Shown: piece after piece, positions 8,445 through 17,438 of the stretch
Layout: every line of letters starts with the position of its first letter
Numbering within the stretch: the first letter of the stretch is position 1
Origin: Rhodanobacteraceae bacterium
GTDB taxonomy: Bacteria > Acidobacteriota > Terriglobia > Terriglobales > Acidobacteriaceae
Direction: 5' to 3'
DNA length: 55,149 nucleotides
Assembly: GCA_903970285.1 (NCBI GenBank)
Contig: CAJCHN010000129.1
Location: 1 to 55,149 of the forward strand
The notes under the pieces: model-generated
Database searches by the model: none
The model's input: the letters and a program-made list of their open reading frames with translations, nothing else
What the model was told of the DNA's origin: nothing
Made by a program: the position numbers and the translations under genes

Positions 8445-9795
8445 GCTTTCGGCCGACCACGGGAACCGCGCGCTCCACGTCCGGGCGGCCCTGGTGCAGG
8501 ATCTTTACCTTGGCGGCAGGGACGAGTTCGCGCTGGGTCTCCGCCATCGGCTTTGGGTCGCCTAGCGCCATGCGGGCGGCGCCGCGCAGGATGCGGCGAA
8601 CGGGCCAGGAGCCGTCGGGATTGGGGAAGAAGATCTCCCCGGTGCGCGACTTCTCGGGCCGGTAGAACCAGCGGCGCAGCAGGCTGAGGTGATCGGCGAG
8701 GGTCGCGAGATCAGGCGAAGAGGCTGCCGCAGCCTGCAGAGCGGCTAGAGTACGTTCGGCGCGGAGTTCCGGTGACTCAGCCGGCGTGGCTTCACCTTCA
8801 AGCGGAACAGCCTGCAACATCAGGGGCTGCGCGAACAGGCTGGACCCGACCGAGGTCTGTTCTTTGACCGCGCGGACGCCGAGCGTCGAAAGCCGCTGCG
8901 GTCCGGCGATGCAGCCGCCGTCGAGCAGATAGAGCGCGGCTTCCTGAGCGTCGTCGCCCCGCGAGGCTGCGGGCTGGGTGATGACGCCGCGAAGCTCCGG
9001 GACGGGCCGGACCAGCTCGGAAGCGAGGGCAGCTACGGCTTTGACCCTGGTGTGTTGCTCGTGCAGTGCGGCTGCCTGCTCGAACTCCATTTCGGCCGAG
9101 GCGTGCTCGCGGGCGGCGGCAATCTCGGCAAGCATGGATTCGCCTTGAGTGCGGAAGAAGGCCTCAACGGAACGGGCTTCGGCGGCGTACTCCTCGACCG
9201 TGCAGGAGACGTTGCAGGGTGCCATGCACATCTTCATCTCGCCGTAGGCGCAGCCGGGATGATCGGGGTGGACTTCGAGGTCCTCAAAGCAGCGGCGCAG
9301 CTTGAAGAGATCGAGCACGGCGTCGCAGTAGCGCTCGGCGGCCAGGCGCGAGGGAAAAGGCCCGTAGGTCTGCGCGAGGCCGCGCCTGGTCAGCCGGTTG
9401 GTGGAGTAGACGCGGGGGTGGGCGTGCTCCATGGTGAGGCGCAGGAAGTAGGGCGGGTGCAGACGCAGGCGTTTGCGCGCCTGCTCCGCGCCGAAGATGG
9501 CGGAGGAGGCGTTGTAGGTAACGAGCAGCGACTCGAACTCCGAGCCGGTGACGGTGTACTCGATGGCGCGGACACGGTCGCGGAGATTCAGCCGTTTGGA
9601 CTGCGAATCGGGGGGCGCGAGCAGACGGACCATGCGACGGCGCAGGTCGGCAGCGCGGGTGAGGTAGGGCTCGGCGGCTGGGTCCTCACCGCGCAGCGCA
9701 AAGACGCCCGGCAGCGTGGGAATCTGGCGGAGGATCTCGCCAGAGGAGTCGGGCGAGAACGCGACGGAGTGCTCGAAGTGGAAGGGCGTCGCCAC
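8425..9795 (-). CDS. UvrC-like protein, N-terminal half only, degenerate GIY-YIG domain
   Basis: 456 residues resembling the front half of UvrC/Cho. The start PTLPGVFAL corresponds to the UvrC GIY-YIG domain, followed by the region around EMKMCMAPC that matches the Cys-containing UvrC motif and a UvrB-contact-like helical segment (~215-260). Against UvrC, the GVY tyrosine is Phe, the YxG motif reads YLT, and the catalytic Glu of the ALLLE motif appears to be Thr (ESLLVT); the second Tyr and an Arg-rich helix remain. The C-terminal RNase H-like nuclease and helix-hairpin-helix domains of a ~600-residue UvrC are absent. It is thus probably not a standard excinuclease subunit. The start is a GTG at 9795 directly after a duplicated 20-bp element. 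Confidence 0.75.
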   Translation of the reverse strand: MATPFHFEHSVAFSPDSSGEILRQIPTLPGVFALRGEDPAAEPYLTRAADLRRRMVRLLAPPDSQSKRLNLRDRVRAIEYTVTGSEFESLLVTYNASSAIFGAEQARKRLRLHPPYFLRLTMEHAHPRVYSTNRLTRRGLAQTYGPFPSRLAAERYCDAVLDLFKLRRCFEDLEVHPDHPGCAYGEMKMCMAPCNVSCTVEEYAAEARSVEAFFRTQGESMLAEIAAAREHASAEMEFEQAAALHEQHTRVKAVAALASELVRPVPELRGVITQPAASRGDDAQEAALYLLDGGCIAGPQRLSTLGVRAVKEQTSVGSSLFAQPLMLQAVPLEGEATPAESPELRAERTLAALQAAAASSPDLATLADHLSLLRRWFYRPEKSRTGEIFFPNPDGSWPVRRILRGAARMALGDPKPMAETQRELVPAAKVKILHQGRPDVERAVPVVGRKRAHSSP

Positions 9796-9796
9796 A

Positions 9797-9836
9797 AGAG
9801 AGATTGTAAGCGGGAAAGAGAGATTGTAAGCGGGAA
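9797..9836. repeat. Perfect 2 x 20-bp tandem repeat between vapC and the UvrC-like gene
   Basis: The 20-base unit agagagattgtaagcgggaa occurs twice head to tail (9797-9816 and 9817-9836) without mismatch. It fills the whole space between the vapC stop (9837) and the GTG start of the UvrC-like gene (9795). On the minus strand each copy contains TACAAT, a good -10-like hexamer. The copy nearest the gene lies about ten bases before the GTG, with no ribosome site between. Confidence 0.85.
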
Positions 9837-10250
9837 CTAGACTGCCAGGGCGATGCCTTCAATGCGGGCGGAGAGAGTTAGTTTGTCGTCGAAGGTGGCG
9901 AGCGGGACGTTGAGCCGCTTGGCGAGAGCCAGGTAGGCGGCGTCATAGGCGCTTAGGGTGTACGTCTGGATCAGAGACAGGCACTCCGTCCACTGATCTT
10001 CCATGCCGAGCGTCACGATTTGAATGTCATAGGACAGTAGAGAGTTGAGAAACGCTCGCTGGCCGAGTTCGTCAACTCGTCCTCTGCGCCCGGCCCGGAT
10101 GAGTCCATTGAGCACCTCGGTGGGCCAGTGAGAGATCACCATGATCTTTTCACCAGCCCTAGCACGGACGAGCAGAGCTTCTGAGGCGATGGTCGCTTCA
10201 TCCTGAAAGCACCACCGAAGCGCAGCAGAGGCATCCAGGACGAAGGCCAC
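9837..10250 (-). CDS. vapC: PIN-domain toxin, VapC-like ribonuclease
   Basis: A 137-residue PIN-domain protein with the acidic metal-binding residues in order: D6 (VLDAS), E45 (TEVLNGL), D103 (AYDAAYLALA) and D121 (TFDDKL). Its GTG start lies one base after the stop of the upstream antitoxin gene, typical for a vapBC operon. Family members cleave RNA, often initiator tRNA or rRNA, when free of antitoxin. The length is normal and all catalytic positions are present, so it is probably active. Confidence 0.88.
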   Translation of the reverse strand: MAFVLDASAALRWCFQDEATIASEALLVRARAGEKIMVISHWPTEVLNGLIRAGRRGRVDELGQRAFLNSLLSYDIQIVTLGMEDQWTECLSLIQTYTLSAYDAAYLALAKRLNVPLATFDDKLTLSARIEGIALAV

Positions 10251-10251
10251 G

Positions 10252-10506
10252 TTAGCAGCGTCTGCCTTCCTCGATCAACTGCTTGATAGTGACTTCGCCG
10301 CCCAGCGTATGCGTTCTCTGGATCTCCTTGATCACCGCGGTCGCTTCTTCTCGTGTCCATCGCGGGAGCCCTAGGCGGGTAAATCCGGGCGGCGGCGGAT
10401 CGGGCGCGATAAAGTCGAAGGCCTGTTCAATCAGGACGCTCACCTCGACCCCAAGTTCGGCGGCTTTCCTCTCGATCTTCTCCGGAATGTCCAAGGTGAG
10501 TTGCAT
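10252..10506 (-). CDS. vapB: VapB-like antitoxin
   Basis: 84 residues. The N-terminus (MQLTLDIPEKIERKAAELG) has the strand-helix pattern expected of a ribbon-helix-helix DNA-binding antitoxin. The acidic and Pro-rich middle (APDPPPPG) and C-terminal helices would wrap the toxin. It is called an antitoxin mainly because it immediately precedes the PIN toxin gene. It probably represses its own operon; no operator was identified. Confidence 0.78.
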   Translation of the reverse strand: MQLTLDIPEKIERKAAELGVEVSVLIEQAFDFIAPDPPPPGFTRLGLPRWTREEATAVIKEIQRTHTLGGEVTIKQLIEEGRRC

Positions 10507-10627
10507 GGGATTATTCTAGCTCTCATCCGAAAGACCTTTAGCATGATCTTCCAAAGATGTACGAACGAACTCATCCCCAGCGAGTGCGTCCAAGACGGAA
10601 GCGGGCGGCATAACATCACCCGAGTCT

Positions 10628-10852
10628 CTATCCTCCGCAGCAGCTCTGGCGGAAGCAACCCGAGCGGCCCCGCGGCATGTATAGCTTGCCGATTAGCAAC
10701 GCAGGATCCGGTTCCGGCGCGAGCTGTAGCTGCTCGCATACGAGGCCGTAAAGGTCGCCCACTGTTCGGACGTGCTCCAGTCTCCAATCTTCGAGACTGA
10801 CCTCGAAGACCTCTTCGCAGCGCATCATGAGTTCAACGGTGTCGAGCCCCAC
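10628..10852 (-). pseudogene. Acyl-carrier-protein-like remnant, truncated at the 5' end
   Basis: The 74-residue frame from GTG at 10852 reads like helix II onward of an acyl carrier protein (GLDTVELMMRCEEVF, then VRTVGDLY), followed by an unrelated Cys/Gly-rich tail. Upstream, the frame stays open only about 13 codons to a stop near 10889. So the normal first helix is missing, and the DSL motif that carries phosphopantetheine appears to read VGL, with no serine. It abuts the pmbA stop. Best explained as a decayed or 5'-replaced acpP-like gene; a small unmodified ACP-fold protein is possible but less likely. Confidence 0.45.
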
Positions 10853-10871
10853 GATCGCAGACCTCCCCGGC

Positions 10872-12263
10872 TCAACTTCCCGCGATTGTCATCCCTTCTA
10901 CCCGGATCGTCGGCGCGGCGGAGGCTGACCGGAAGACAAGGTCGTTGGCCATGGCCGAGATGTTTTTGTACATCTCCTTCAGGTTGCCGGCGATGGTGAT
11001 CTCTTCGACCGGGAACGTCAGCTCGCCGTTCTCGATCCAGAGTCCGGCTGCGCCCTGCGAGTAGTCGCCGGTGACCATATTGACGCCGAAGCCCATCGTC
11101 TCGGTTACGTAGAGGCCGGTCTTTACCTCGGCGAGAAGCTCTTCGGGCGTCATGTGGCCGGGCTGAAGAAAGAAGTTGTGCGCGCCAATGCCGGGGTTGC
11201 CGGCCAGGCCGCGGCTGGCGTTGCCGGTCGACCTCAGGCCCAGCTTACGCGCGGTATAGGTGTTAGTGACGTAGCTCTTCAGGATGCCGTCTTCGACCAG
11301 CACCGTGCGCCGGGTCGGCAGGCCCTCGCCATCGAAGGCGCTGGTGCCGAAGCCGCCGATGCAATGGCCGTTCGGCTTCTGGAAGACCAGCGTGCCGTCG
11401 TCGACGACGGTGACGTTCTCGCCGGCGACTCGCTCGCCGAGCATGCCGTCGAGAAAGCTGGCGTGGCGGTAGATGGCGTCCCCGTTGGCGGCTTCGAAAA
11501 GGTTGCCGATGATGCTGCGGGCGATCTCCGGCGAGAAGACCACGGGAACGCGTTGCGTCTTGACCGGCCTCGCGCCCAGGCGGCGCAGGGTACGCTGCGC
11601 GGCGATGATGCCAACCTCCTCGGGCGATTCAAGCAGGCGCGTGGTCCGCGAGCTGGAGTACCAGTAGTTGCGCTGCATGCGGCCATGCTCGTCGATGGCG
11701 ATGGGGGCGGCGGAGAAGCCGCAGTAGGAGCTGCGCTTCTCGCCCAAGAACCCGCGCGAGTTGACCATCACCTTGTAGCTGGTGGCGGTATCGAAGTCGC
11801 CTCCGCCCGAGTTCTGGATGCGGGTATCGTAGGCCATGGCGGCGGCCTCGCAGCGCCGCGCAAACTCGATCCGCTCGGCCGCAGGCTGATCGTTCACGTC
11901 TTCGAAGTAGAGGCCGAGTTCGCCTTCGAGCTGGCCGAACTCGGAGGCGTCCGGGAGCCCGACAAATGGGTCTTCGGAGGTGATTCTGGCGAGCGCGATG
12001 GCGCCATCCACCAGCTTCTCAAGGCCCTCAGACGAAAGGTCCGAAGACGAGGTGCTCGCGGAGCGCAATCCGTTGAAGACGCGGAGACCGATAGCGCGCG
12101 AGCCGGACTCCTTCAGGGTCTCCACCTGGCCGAGCCGCACCAGCGCCGAGAACTCGTCGCCTTCGTAGGCTACGGCCTCAGCGTCCGTGGCTCCGAGCTT
12201 GAGGGCCCGGTCTAGAACCTGCTGAGCGATGGACTTGAGTGAGGCGGTGACTTCGATCGGCAT
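10872..12263 (-). CDS. pmbA: TldE/PmbA-family metalloprotease subunit
   Basis: 463 residues of TldD/PmbA-family type. The N-terminal half includes a typical helix-rich segment (LDRALKLGATDAEA) and the C-terminal half has GFGVNMVTGDYSQGAAGLWIENGE, characteristic of TldE. There is no HExxxH motif, as expected for TldE, whose partner TldD carries the zinc. With TldD it forms a heterodimeric peptidase; in E. coli it acts on microcin B17 precursor and CcdA antitoxin. Here tldD lies 0.8 kb upstream in the same orientation, with two small genes in between, likely one transcript. Confidence 0.9.
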   Translation of the reverse strand: MPIEVTASLKSIAQQVLDRALKLGATDAEAVAYEGDEFSALVRLGQVETLKESGSRAIGLRVFNGLRSASTSSSDLSSEGLEKLVDGAIALARITSEDPFVGLPDASEFGQLEGELGLYFEDVNDQPAAERIEFARRCEAAAMAYDTRIQNSGGGDFDTATSYKVMVNSRGFLGEKRSSYCGFSAAPIAIDEHGRMQRNYWYSSSRTTRLLESPEEVGIIAAQRTLRRLGARPVKTQRVPVVFSPEIARSIIGNLFEAANGDAIYRHASFLDGMLGERVAGENVTVVDDGTLVFQKPNGHCIGGFGTSAFDGEGLPTRRTVLVEDGILKSYVTNTYTARKLGLRSTGNASRGLAGNPGIGAHNFFLQPGHMTPEELLAEVKTGLYVTETMGFGVNMVTGDYSQGAAGLWIENGELTFPVEEITIAGNLKEMYKNISAMANDLVFRSASAAPTIRVEGMTIAGS

Positions 12264-12332
12264 TCAATCCTTATTCACGCAGAAGTTCCGCTGCATCCGG
12301 AACAATCCATTCTGCTCTTCTGGGCGACGCAG

Positions 12333-12644
12333 CTAACGCACCGGCGCCGAAGACATCCTCGCCGCGCGCCCGTCAGTCGCCTTCAGGAAATGAAGGCCGG
12401 CGCAGCAGTGCTCGGAATCGGACTTCAGCTTGTGCTCCAGGTGCGGCGGTGGCGCGTTCTTGATGTAGCGCCGGTAAAGTTTGACGGGACCTCCGCAGTC
12501 TTTGCAGCGAAACTCGGTGTCCTCGTCGACCAGTGCCTCGGCGATCAGCTTCACCTTCCAGAACGGCTCGTAGCCGCCGCCGAGCTTCACCCGGCGCCGC
12601 TTGACTTCACATTCGTAAAACTTTTCACGCTCTGGAGTTGCCAT
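12333..12644 (-). CDS. Small zinc-ribbon-like protein, paralogue 1
   Basis: 103 residues. It contains EVKRRRVK, GGGYEPFW, ALVDEDTEFRCKDCGG, an LEHK segment, and a final Cys/His cluster (HCCAGLHFLKATDGR). The CxxC with later Cys and His suggests one bound zinc. It shares this whole layout with the neighbouring 106-residue protein (12728-13048), so the two are tandem duplicates. No named family recognised. It sits in the tldD-pmbA operon, which is the only hint of a role. Confidence 0.75.
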   Translation of the reverse strand: MATPEREKFYECEVKRRRVKLGGGYEPFWKVKLIAEALVDEDTEFRCKDCGGPVKLYRRYIKNAPPPHLEHKLKSDSEHCCAGLHFLKATDGRAARMSSAPVR

Positions 12645-12727
12645 CGATTCGACCTCGGTTACGCAGTGAATGGAGCGTGAGTGAGTCCTGGCTGGAGCGT
12701 GGGGTGCAGTTGGTCGTGTCTGCCGGG

Positions 12728-13048
12728 CTACTCGACCGGGTGGGCTGAAGGTCGAGGCTCCCGCCCGTCGGTCGCCTTCTTGAAGTGGAGCCCCGTGGCG
12801 CAGTATTCGGAGTCGGCCCGCTCCTTGTGCTCGGCGTGGGCGACGGGAACGCCGGCTTTGTGGCTCTTGAAGACCTTCAGTGCGCCGCCGCAGTCCTTGC
12901 AGCGAAACTCCGTGTCTTCGTCCACCAGCGCCACGTCGAGGTCTTTCAGCTTCCAGAACGGTTCGTAGCCGCCGCCGGCCTTCACGCGGCGCCGCTTGAC
13001 TTCTACCTGGAGAATCTTTTCGCGGTCTTTGTCTACCTTGGTCGCCAT
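12728..13048 (-). CDS. Small zinc-ribbon-like protein, paralogue 2
   Basis: 106 residues, a clear paralogue of the 103-residue protein downstream. Shared blocks: VEVKRRRVKAGGGYEPFWK, ALVDEDTEFRCKDCGG, AEHKERADSEYCATGLHFKKATDGR. Conserved CxxC plus a third Cys and several His suggest metal binding. It starts one base after the tldD stop, so it is translationally linked to tldD. Function unknown; RNA or peptide binding is possible. Confidence 0.77.
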   Translation of the reverse strand: MATKVDKDREKILQVEVKRRRVKAGGGYEPFWKLKDLDVALVDEDTEFRCKDCGGALKVFKSHKAGVPVAHAEHKERADSEYCATGLHFKKATDGREPRPSAHPVE

Positions 13049-13049
13049 G

Positions 13050-14531
<1,482 letters not shown>

Positions 14532-14745
14532 TATGCCTATGATACGCTGCGGTGGGTTCTACCGTATATGGAAGAACTCTGCGTCAGGTCGCATGAGCGT
14601 CCTTGTCCAACCTGGCAGCATTTTGGTGCCTTTGCTCCCGGCGCGCGCTCGGTGCGCTCAGCCTGCTCCCAAGGAACAAACTCTTCCACCATGAAGCCGC
14701 GTTTCCCAACCATCCTCTGGACTGAATGCGATGTGCGGCCTGGCG

Positions 14746-15762
14746 TTATCTGCCGTGGCTTGGGTCGGGGGAGGTGGCGAGGTTGAGGTCGAGGAAGAAA
14801 TCCGGGGTGACGCCGGCGTAGCAGTTGCCGTCTCTGGCGTAGGTTTTGGCGCAGGCGCGGGTCAGCTCCGGGCGCTGCGGGGACTGGGCGTACTGCCAGA
14901 CGACGGCGTCCAGGGTGCCGGAGTCGCCGGGGGCTAGACTTTGCACGGCATCGGGCGAGACGGTACAGCCCGGCGCGGGAGGACAGGCATCCTGCGCCAC
15001 CCACAGCGCGACCGGATGCAGATGTCTGGCAGCCACAGTCTCGCGCACGTCCTGAGCGGTGGTGATCATGATGCGCTTGCCGTTGGTTCCGGGGCCGTCA
15101 TCCGAAGGCTGGCCGGACACGTACGACCCGGCGCGGTACGGGCTGGCGGCGATCGCTTCCGTGAAGCCGAAGAAGTAGGCGGATTGCTCGGGCAGCAGCC
15201 GTCCTCCTTCCTCCTGGTCGAGGAAGACGATGGTGCCGGCGGGAAAGCCCTCATGGCGAGCGGCGGCGATGGCGTCTTGCGCGTCCTGCCTGCCGAGCGC
15301 TTCGGGCGTCACTTTGGCGTGGCGAACTTCGGCGTCCAGGCGTCCGTTCCAGAGGACAAGGAAGCCGAATCCGGCGGAGACGAGTTGTGGGCGACGGCCG
15401 GTCCAGGTGTTCTGCTGCTCGCCTGGAGGGTTGTTAAGCCAGTATCCGGCAAAGGCGAAGTGGTGGTGCAGTTCGGCCAGGCGCGCATCGCCGGGATAGA
15501 TGTTGCGATCGAAGCCGACGTAAGGATGTGCAGCGGCCGGGCCGGCGGGTGCGGGCTCCACTTTGGTGGCTTCGGTTGGAGCCGCCTCGGCGGGATACGC
15601 CAGGGCAGACGCGCTGCTCGCTTCGAGCGCGGAACCCGGCTGGTTTGCAGTCTCGCCTCGCTGGCGATTGCAGCCGGTCAGCGCAAACACAACCGCCATC
15701 GGGAGCAGCCAGGGGGCTGAGAAGACGCGAGGCAACAGGCTTGTGGGGATGGTTTGGGTCAA
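14746..15762 (-). CDS. Lipoprotein with DUF1906 glycoside-hydrolase-like domain
   Basis: The mature part carries a DUF1906 (Rv2525c-like, TIM-barrel) domain: YVGFDRNIY at its start, then FAGYWLNN, FLVLWNGR, IVFLDQEEGG and VVWQYAQS. The N-terminus has a hydrophobic stretch ending in a lipobox (LTGC), so it is probably an envelope lipoprotein. The frame is open to an ATG at 15870, but that overlaps the start of the divergent gene and puts ~57 unneeded residues before the signal. A TTG at 15762 gives a normal signal peptide; the start is uncertain. It may act on cell-wall polysaccharide, but this is inferred. Confidence 0.75.
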   Translation of the reverse strand: MTQTIPTSLLPRVFSAPWLLPMAVVFALTGCNRQRGETANQPGSALEASSASALAYPAEAAPTEATKVEPAPAGPAAAHPYVGFDRNIYPGDARLAELHHHFAFAGYWLNNPPGEQQNTWTGRRPQLVSAGFGFLVLWNGRLDAEVRHAKVTPEALGRQDAQDAIAAARHEGFPAGTIVFLDQEEGGRLLPEQSAYFFGFTEAIAASPYRAGSYVSGQPSDDGPGTNGKRIMITTAQDVRETVAARHLHPVALWVAQDACPPAPGCTVSPDAVQSLAPGDSGTLDAVVWQYAQSPQRPELTRACAKTYARDGNCYAGVTPDFFLDLNLATSPDPSHGR

Positions 15763-15868
15763 GATTGCGGGCGTGGCCTCCTGAAGGGGTGTGATGCTTG
15801 CAGCGGAGCCGCCGCTGCAACGTCGTACGGCGTCGGCGCGAATCTGCGAATGTGCTAGCGTTTGAGGC

Positions 15869-16417
15869 ATGAGTGCCGAACTCCAGGGCCTGCCAGAGGA
15901 CCCCCGCTATCCGATCGGGCGCTTCCAGCGGCCGCAGACGATCAATGCCGACGAGCGCAGCTCCGCCGTGCGCGACCTGGCCGAGATGCCGGAGTTGCTG
16001 CGCAACGCGCTCGAAGGGCTGGGTGAGGAAGAGTTGAGCACACCTTACCGCAACGGAGGCTGGACAGTCCGCCAGCTGGTGCATCACGTCGCCGACAGCC
16101 ACATGCAGGCGTTTGCCCGGGTGCGTCTGGCCCTGACCGCAGACGCGCCTGTCATCGTCCGCTACGACGAGAAGGCGTGGGCCGAGCTGCACGACTCGCT
16201 CGCTGCACCGGTGGAGTGGTCGCTCGAACTGCTTGAAAGCTTGCATGCGCGCTGGGTGATGATGCTGCAGGCGCTGAACGAGGAGCAGTGGCACCGCACC
16301 TTCGTCCATCCGGAGCACGGCGCCCAGACGGTCGAACTCGCAACCCTTCTGTATGCCTGGCACGCCCGCCACCATGTTGCGCACATCACGCATCTGCGCG
16401 CGGAGCGGGGCTGGTAA
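15869..16417 (+). CDS. YfiT/DinB-family metal-dependent hydrolase
   Basis: 182 residues with the four-helix DinB/YfiT fold. YPIGRF near the start is typical of YfiT. The metal-binding histidines appear as VHHVADSHM (~71-79) and AWHARHHVAHI (~163-173). Relatives bind Ni/Zn and serve as putative hydrolases or thiol transferases; the substrate is not known. The ATG overlaps the longest possible start of the divergent DUF1906 gene. Confidence 0.85.
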   Translation: MSAELQGLPEDPRYPIGRFQRPQTINADERSSAVRDLAEMPELLRNALEGLGEEELSTPYRNGGWTVRQLVHHVADSHMQAFARVRLALTADAPVIVRYDEKAWAELHDSLAAPVEWSLELLESLHARWVMMLQALNEEQWHRTFVHPEHGAQTVELATLLYAWHARHHVAHITHLRAERGW

Positions 16418-16540
16418 ACGCACCCTCAGGGCTGATTGCCCACGCCAGGTGGAGCACTACGCACCTTGGCTGAGGCAAACCGCCGGTTGCCCTATCTTCT
16501 GTGCACTCCGGATTCGCACTTTGCGGGTAAACTTCTCGGC

Positions 16541-17221
16541 ATGATCGAACTTGCCTTTTCCATCCTCGCCTCCGACTTCGCCCACCTCGCCGACGAGATT
16601 GCTGCAGCCGAGCGGGGCGGCGGATCGATCATCCATGTCGACGTGATGGACGGGCACTTCGTCCCCAACATCACCTTCGGGCCGCCGGTCGTGAAGGCGA
16701 TCCGCCCGCTGACCAAGCTCCCGCTCGATTGCCACCTGATGATCGAGAACCCGGATGCTTTTATCGCTGACTTCGCGGAAGCGGGTGCCGATATCATCTG
16801 CGTGCACCAGGAGGTCTGCCGCCACCTGCACCGCACCCTGCAGCTGATTGAGCACCACAACGTGAAGCCGGCCGTGGTCATCAATCCCGCAACGCCGGTC
16901 GAAATGCTGATCGAGATCCTGCCCATGGTGCACCACGTGCTCATCATGAGCGTGAATCCTGGCTTCGGCGGGCAGAAGTTCCTTCCGCTGGCGCTAGACA
17001 AGATCGCTCACCTGGTCGAGCTCCGAGAAGAGATGGGCCTGAACTATCGCATCGAAGTCGACGGCGGCGTCGCTCACGATACCGTCGGTGCCGTGGTCCA
17101 AGCAGGTGCGGACATGCTCGTCGCGGGTTCGGCTATCTTTGCTCCCGGCGACCAGGCTCGCACGGAACACAACGCCCGCGAGTTCCTGGCGCTGGCCCGC
17201 TCCTCTGTGGTTCCGGCTTAG
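16541..17221 (+). CDS. rpe: Ribulose-phosphate 3-epimerase
   Basis: 226 residues from ATG 16541, the usual length. Catalytic and metal-binding motifs are intact: SILASD (S7), HVDVMDGHFVPN (H32, D34), CHLMIE (H65), MSVNPGFGGQ and EVDGG. The frame continues upstream but that part lacks similarity. It interconverts ribulose-5-phosphate and xylulose-5-phosphate in the pentose phosphate pathway, in the cytoplasm. It is alone on its transcript as far as spacing shows. Confidence 0.96.
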   Translation: MIELAFSILASDFAHLADEIAAAERGGGSIIHVDVMDGHFVPNITFGPPVVKAIRPLTKLPLDCHLMIENPDAFIADFAEAGADIICVHQEVCRHLHRTLQLIEHHNVKPAVVINPATPVEMLIEILPMVHHVLIMSVNPGFGGQKFLPLALDKIAHLVELREEMGLNYRIEVDGGVAHDTVGAVVQAGADMLVAGSAIFAPGDQARTEHNAREFLALARSSVVPA

Positions 17222-17438
17222 TTCTGTACCCGCAAAGGTAAAGATGGTTGGGGGGCTTGAAGTAGCGCGTTCCCAGGTCCGATCCCACGTCCCAGAAGCA
17301 ACTCGTGGGGCACCCAGCGCACGCGCTCCACGGCAACCCGAGATTAGCTCTAAAATAGACAAAGTTTCGCGCTCACCCAAGGCACCCGGAAGGCAGGCTA
17401 CCTGAATCAGCGCGCGAGGCGGATGAGGTTCTTACCAC

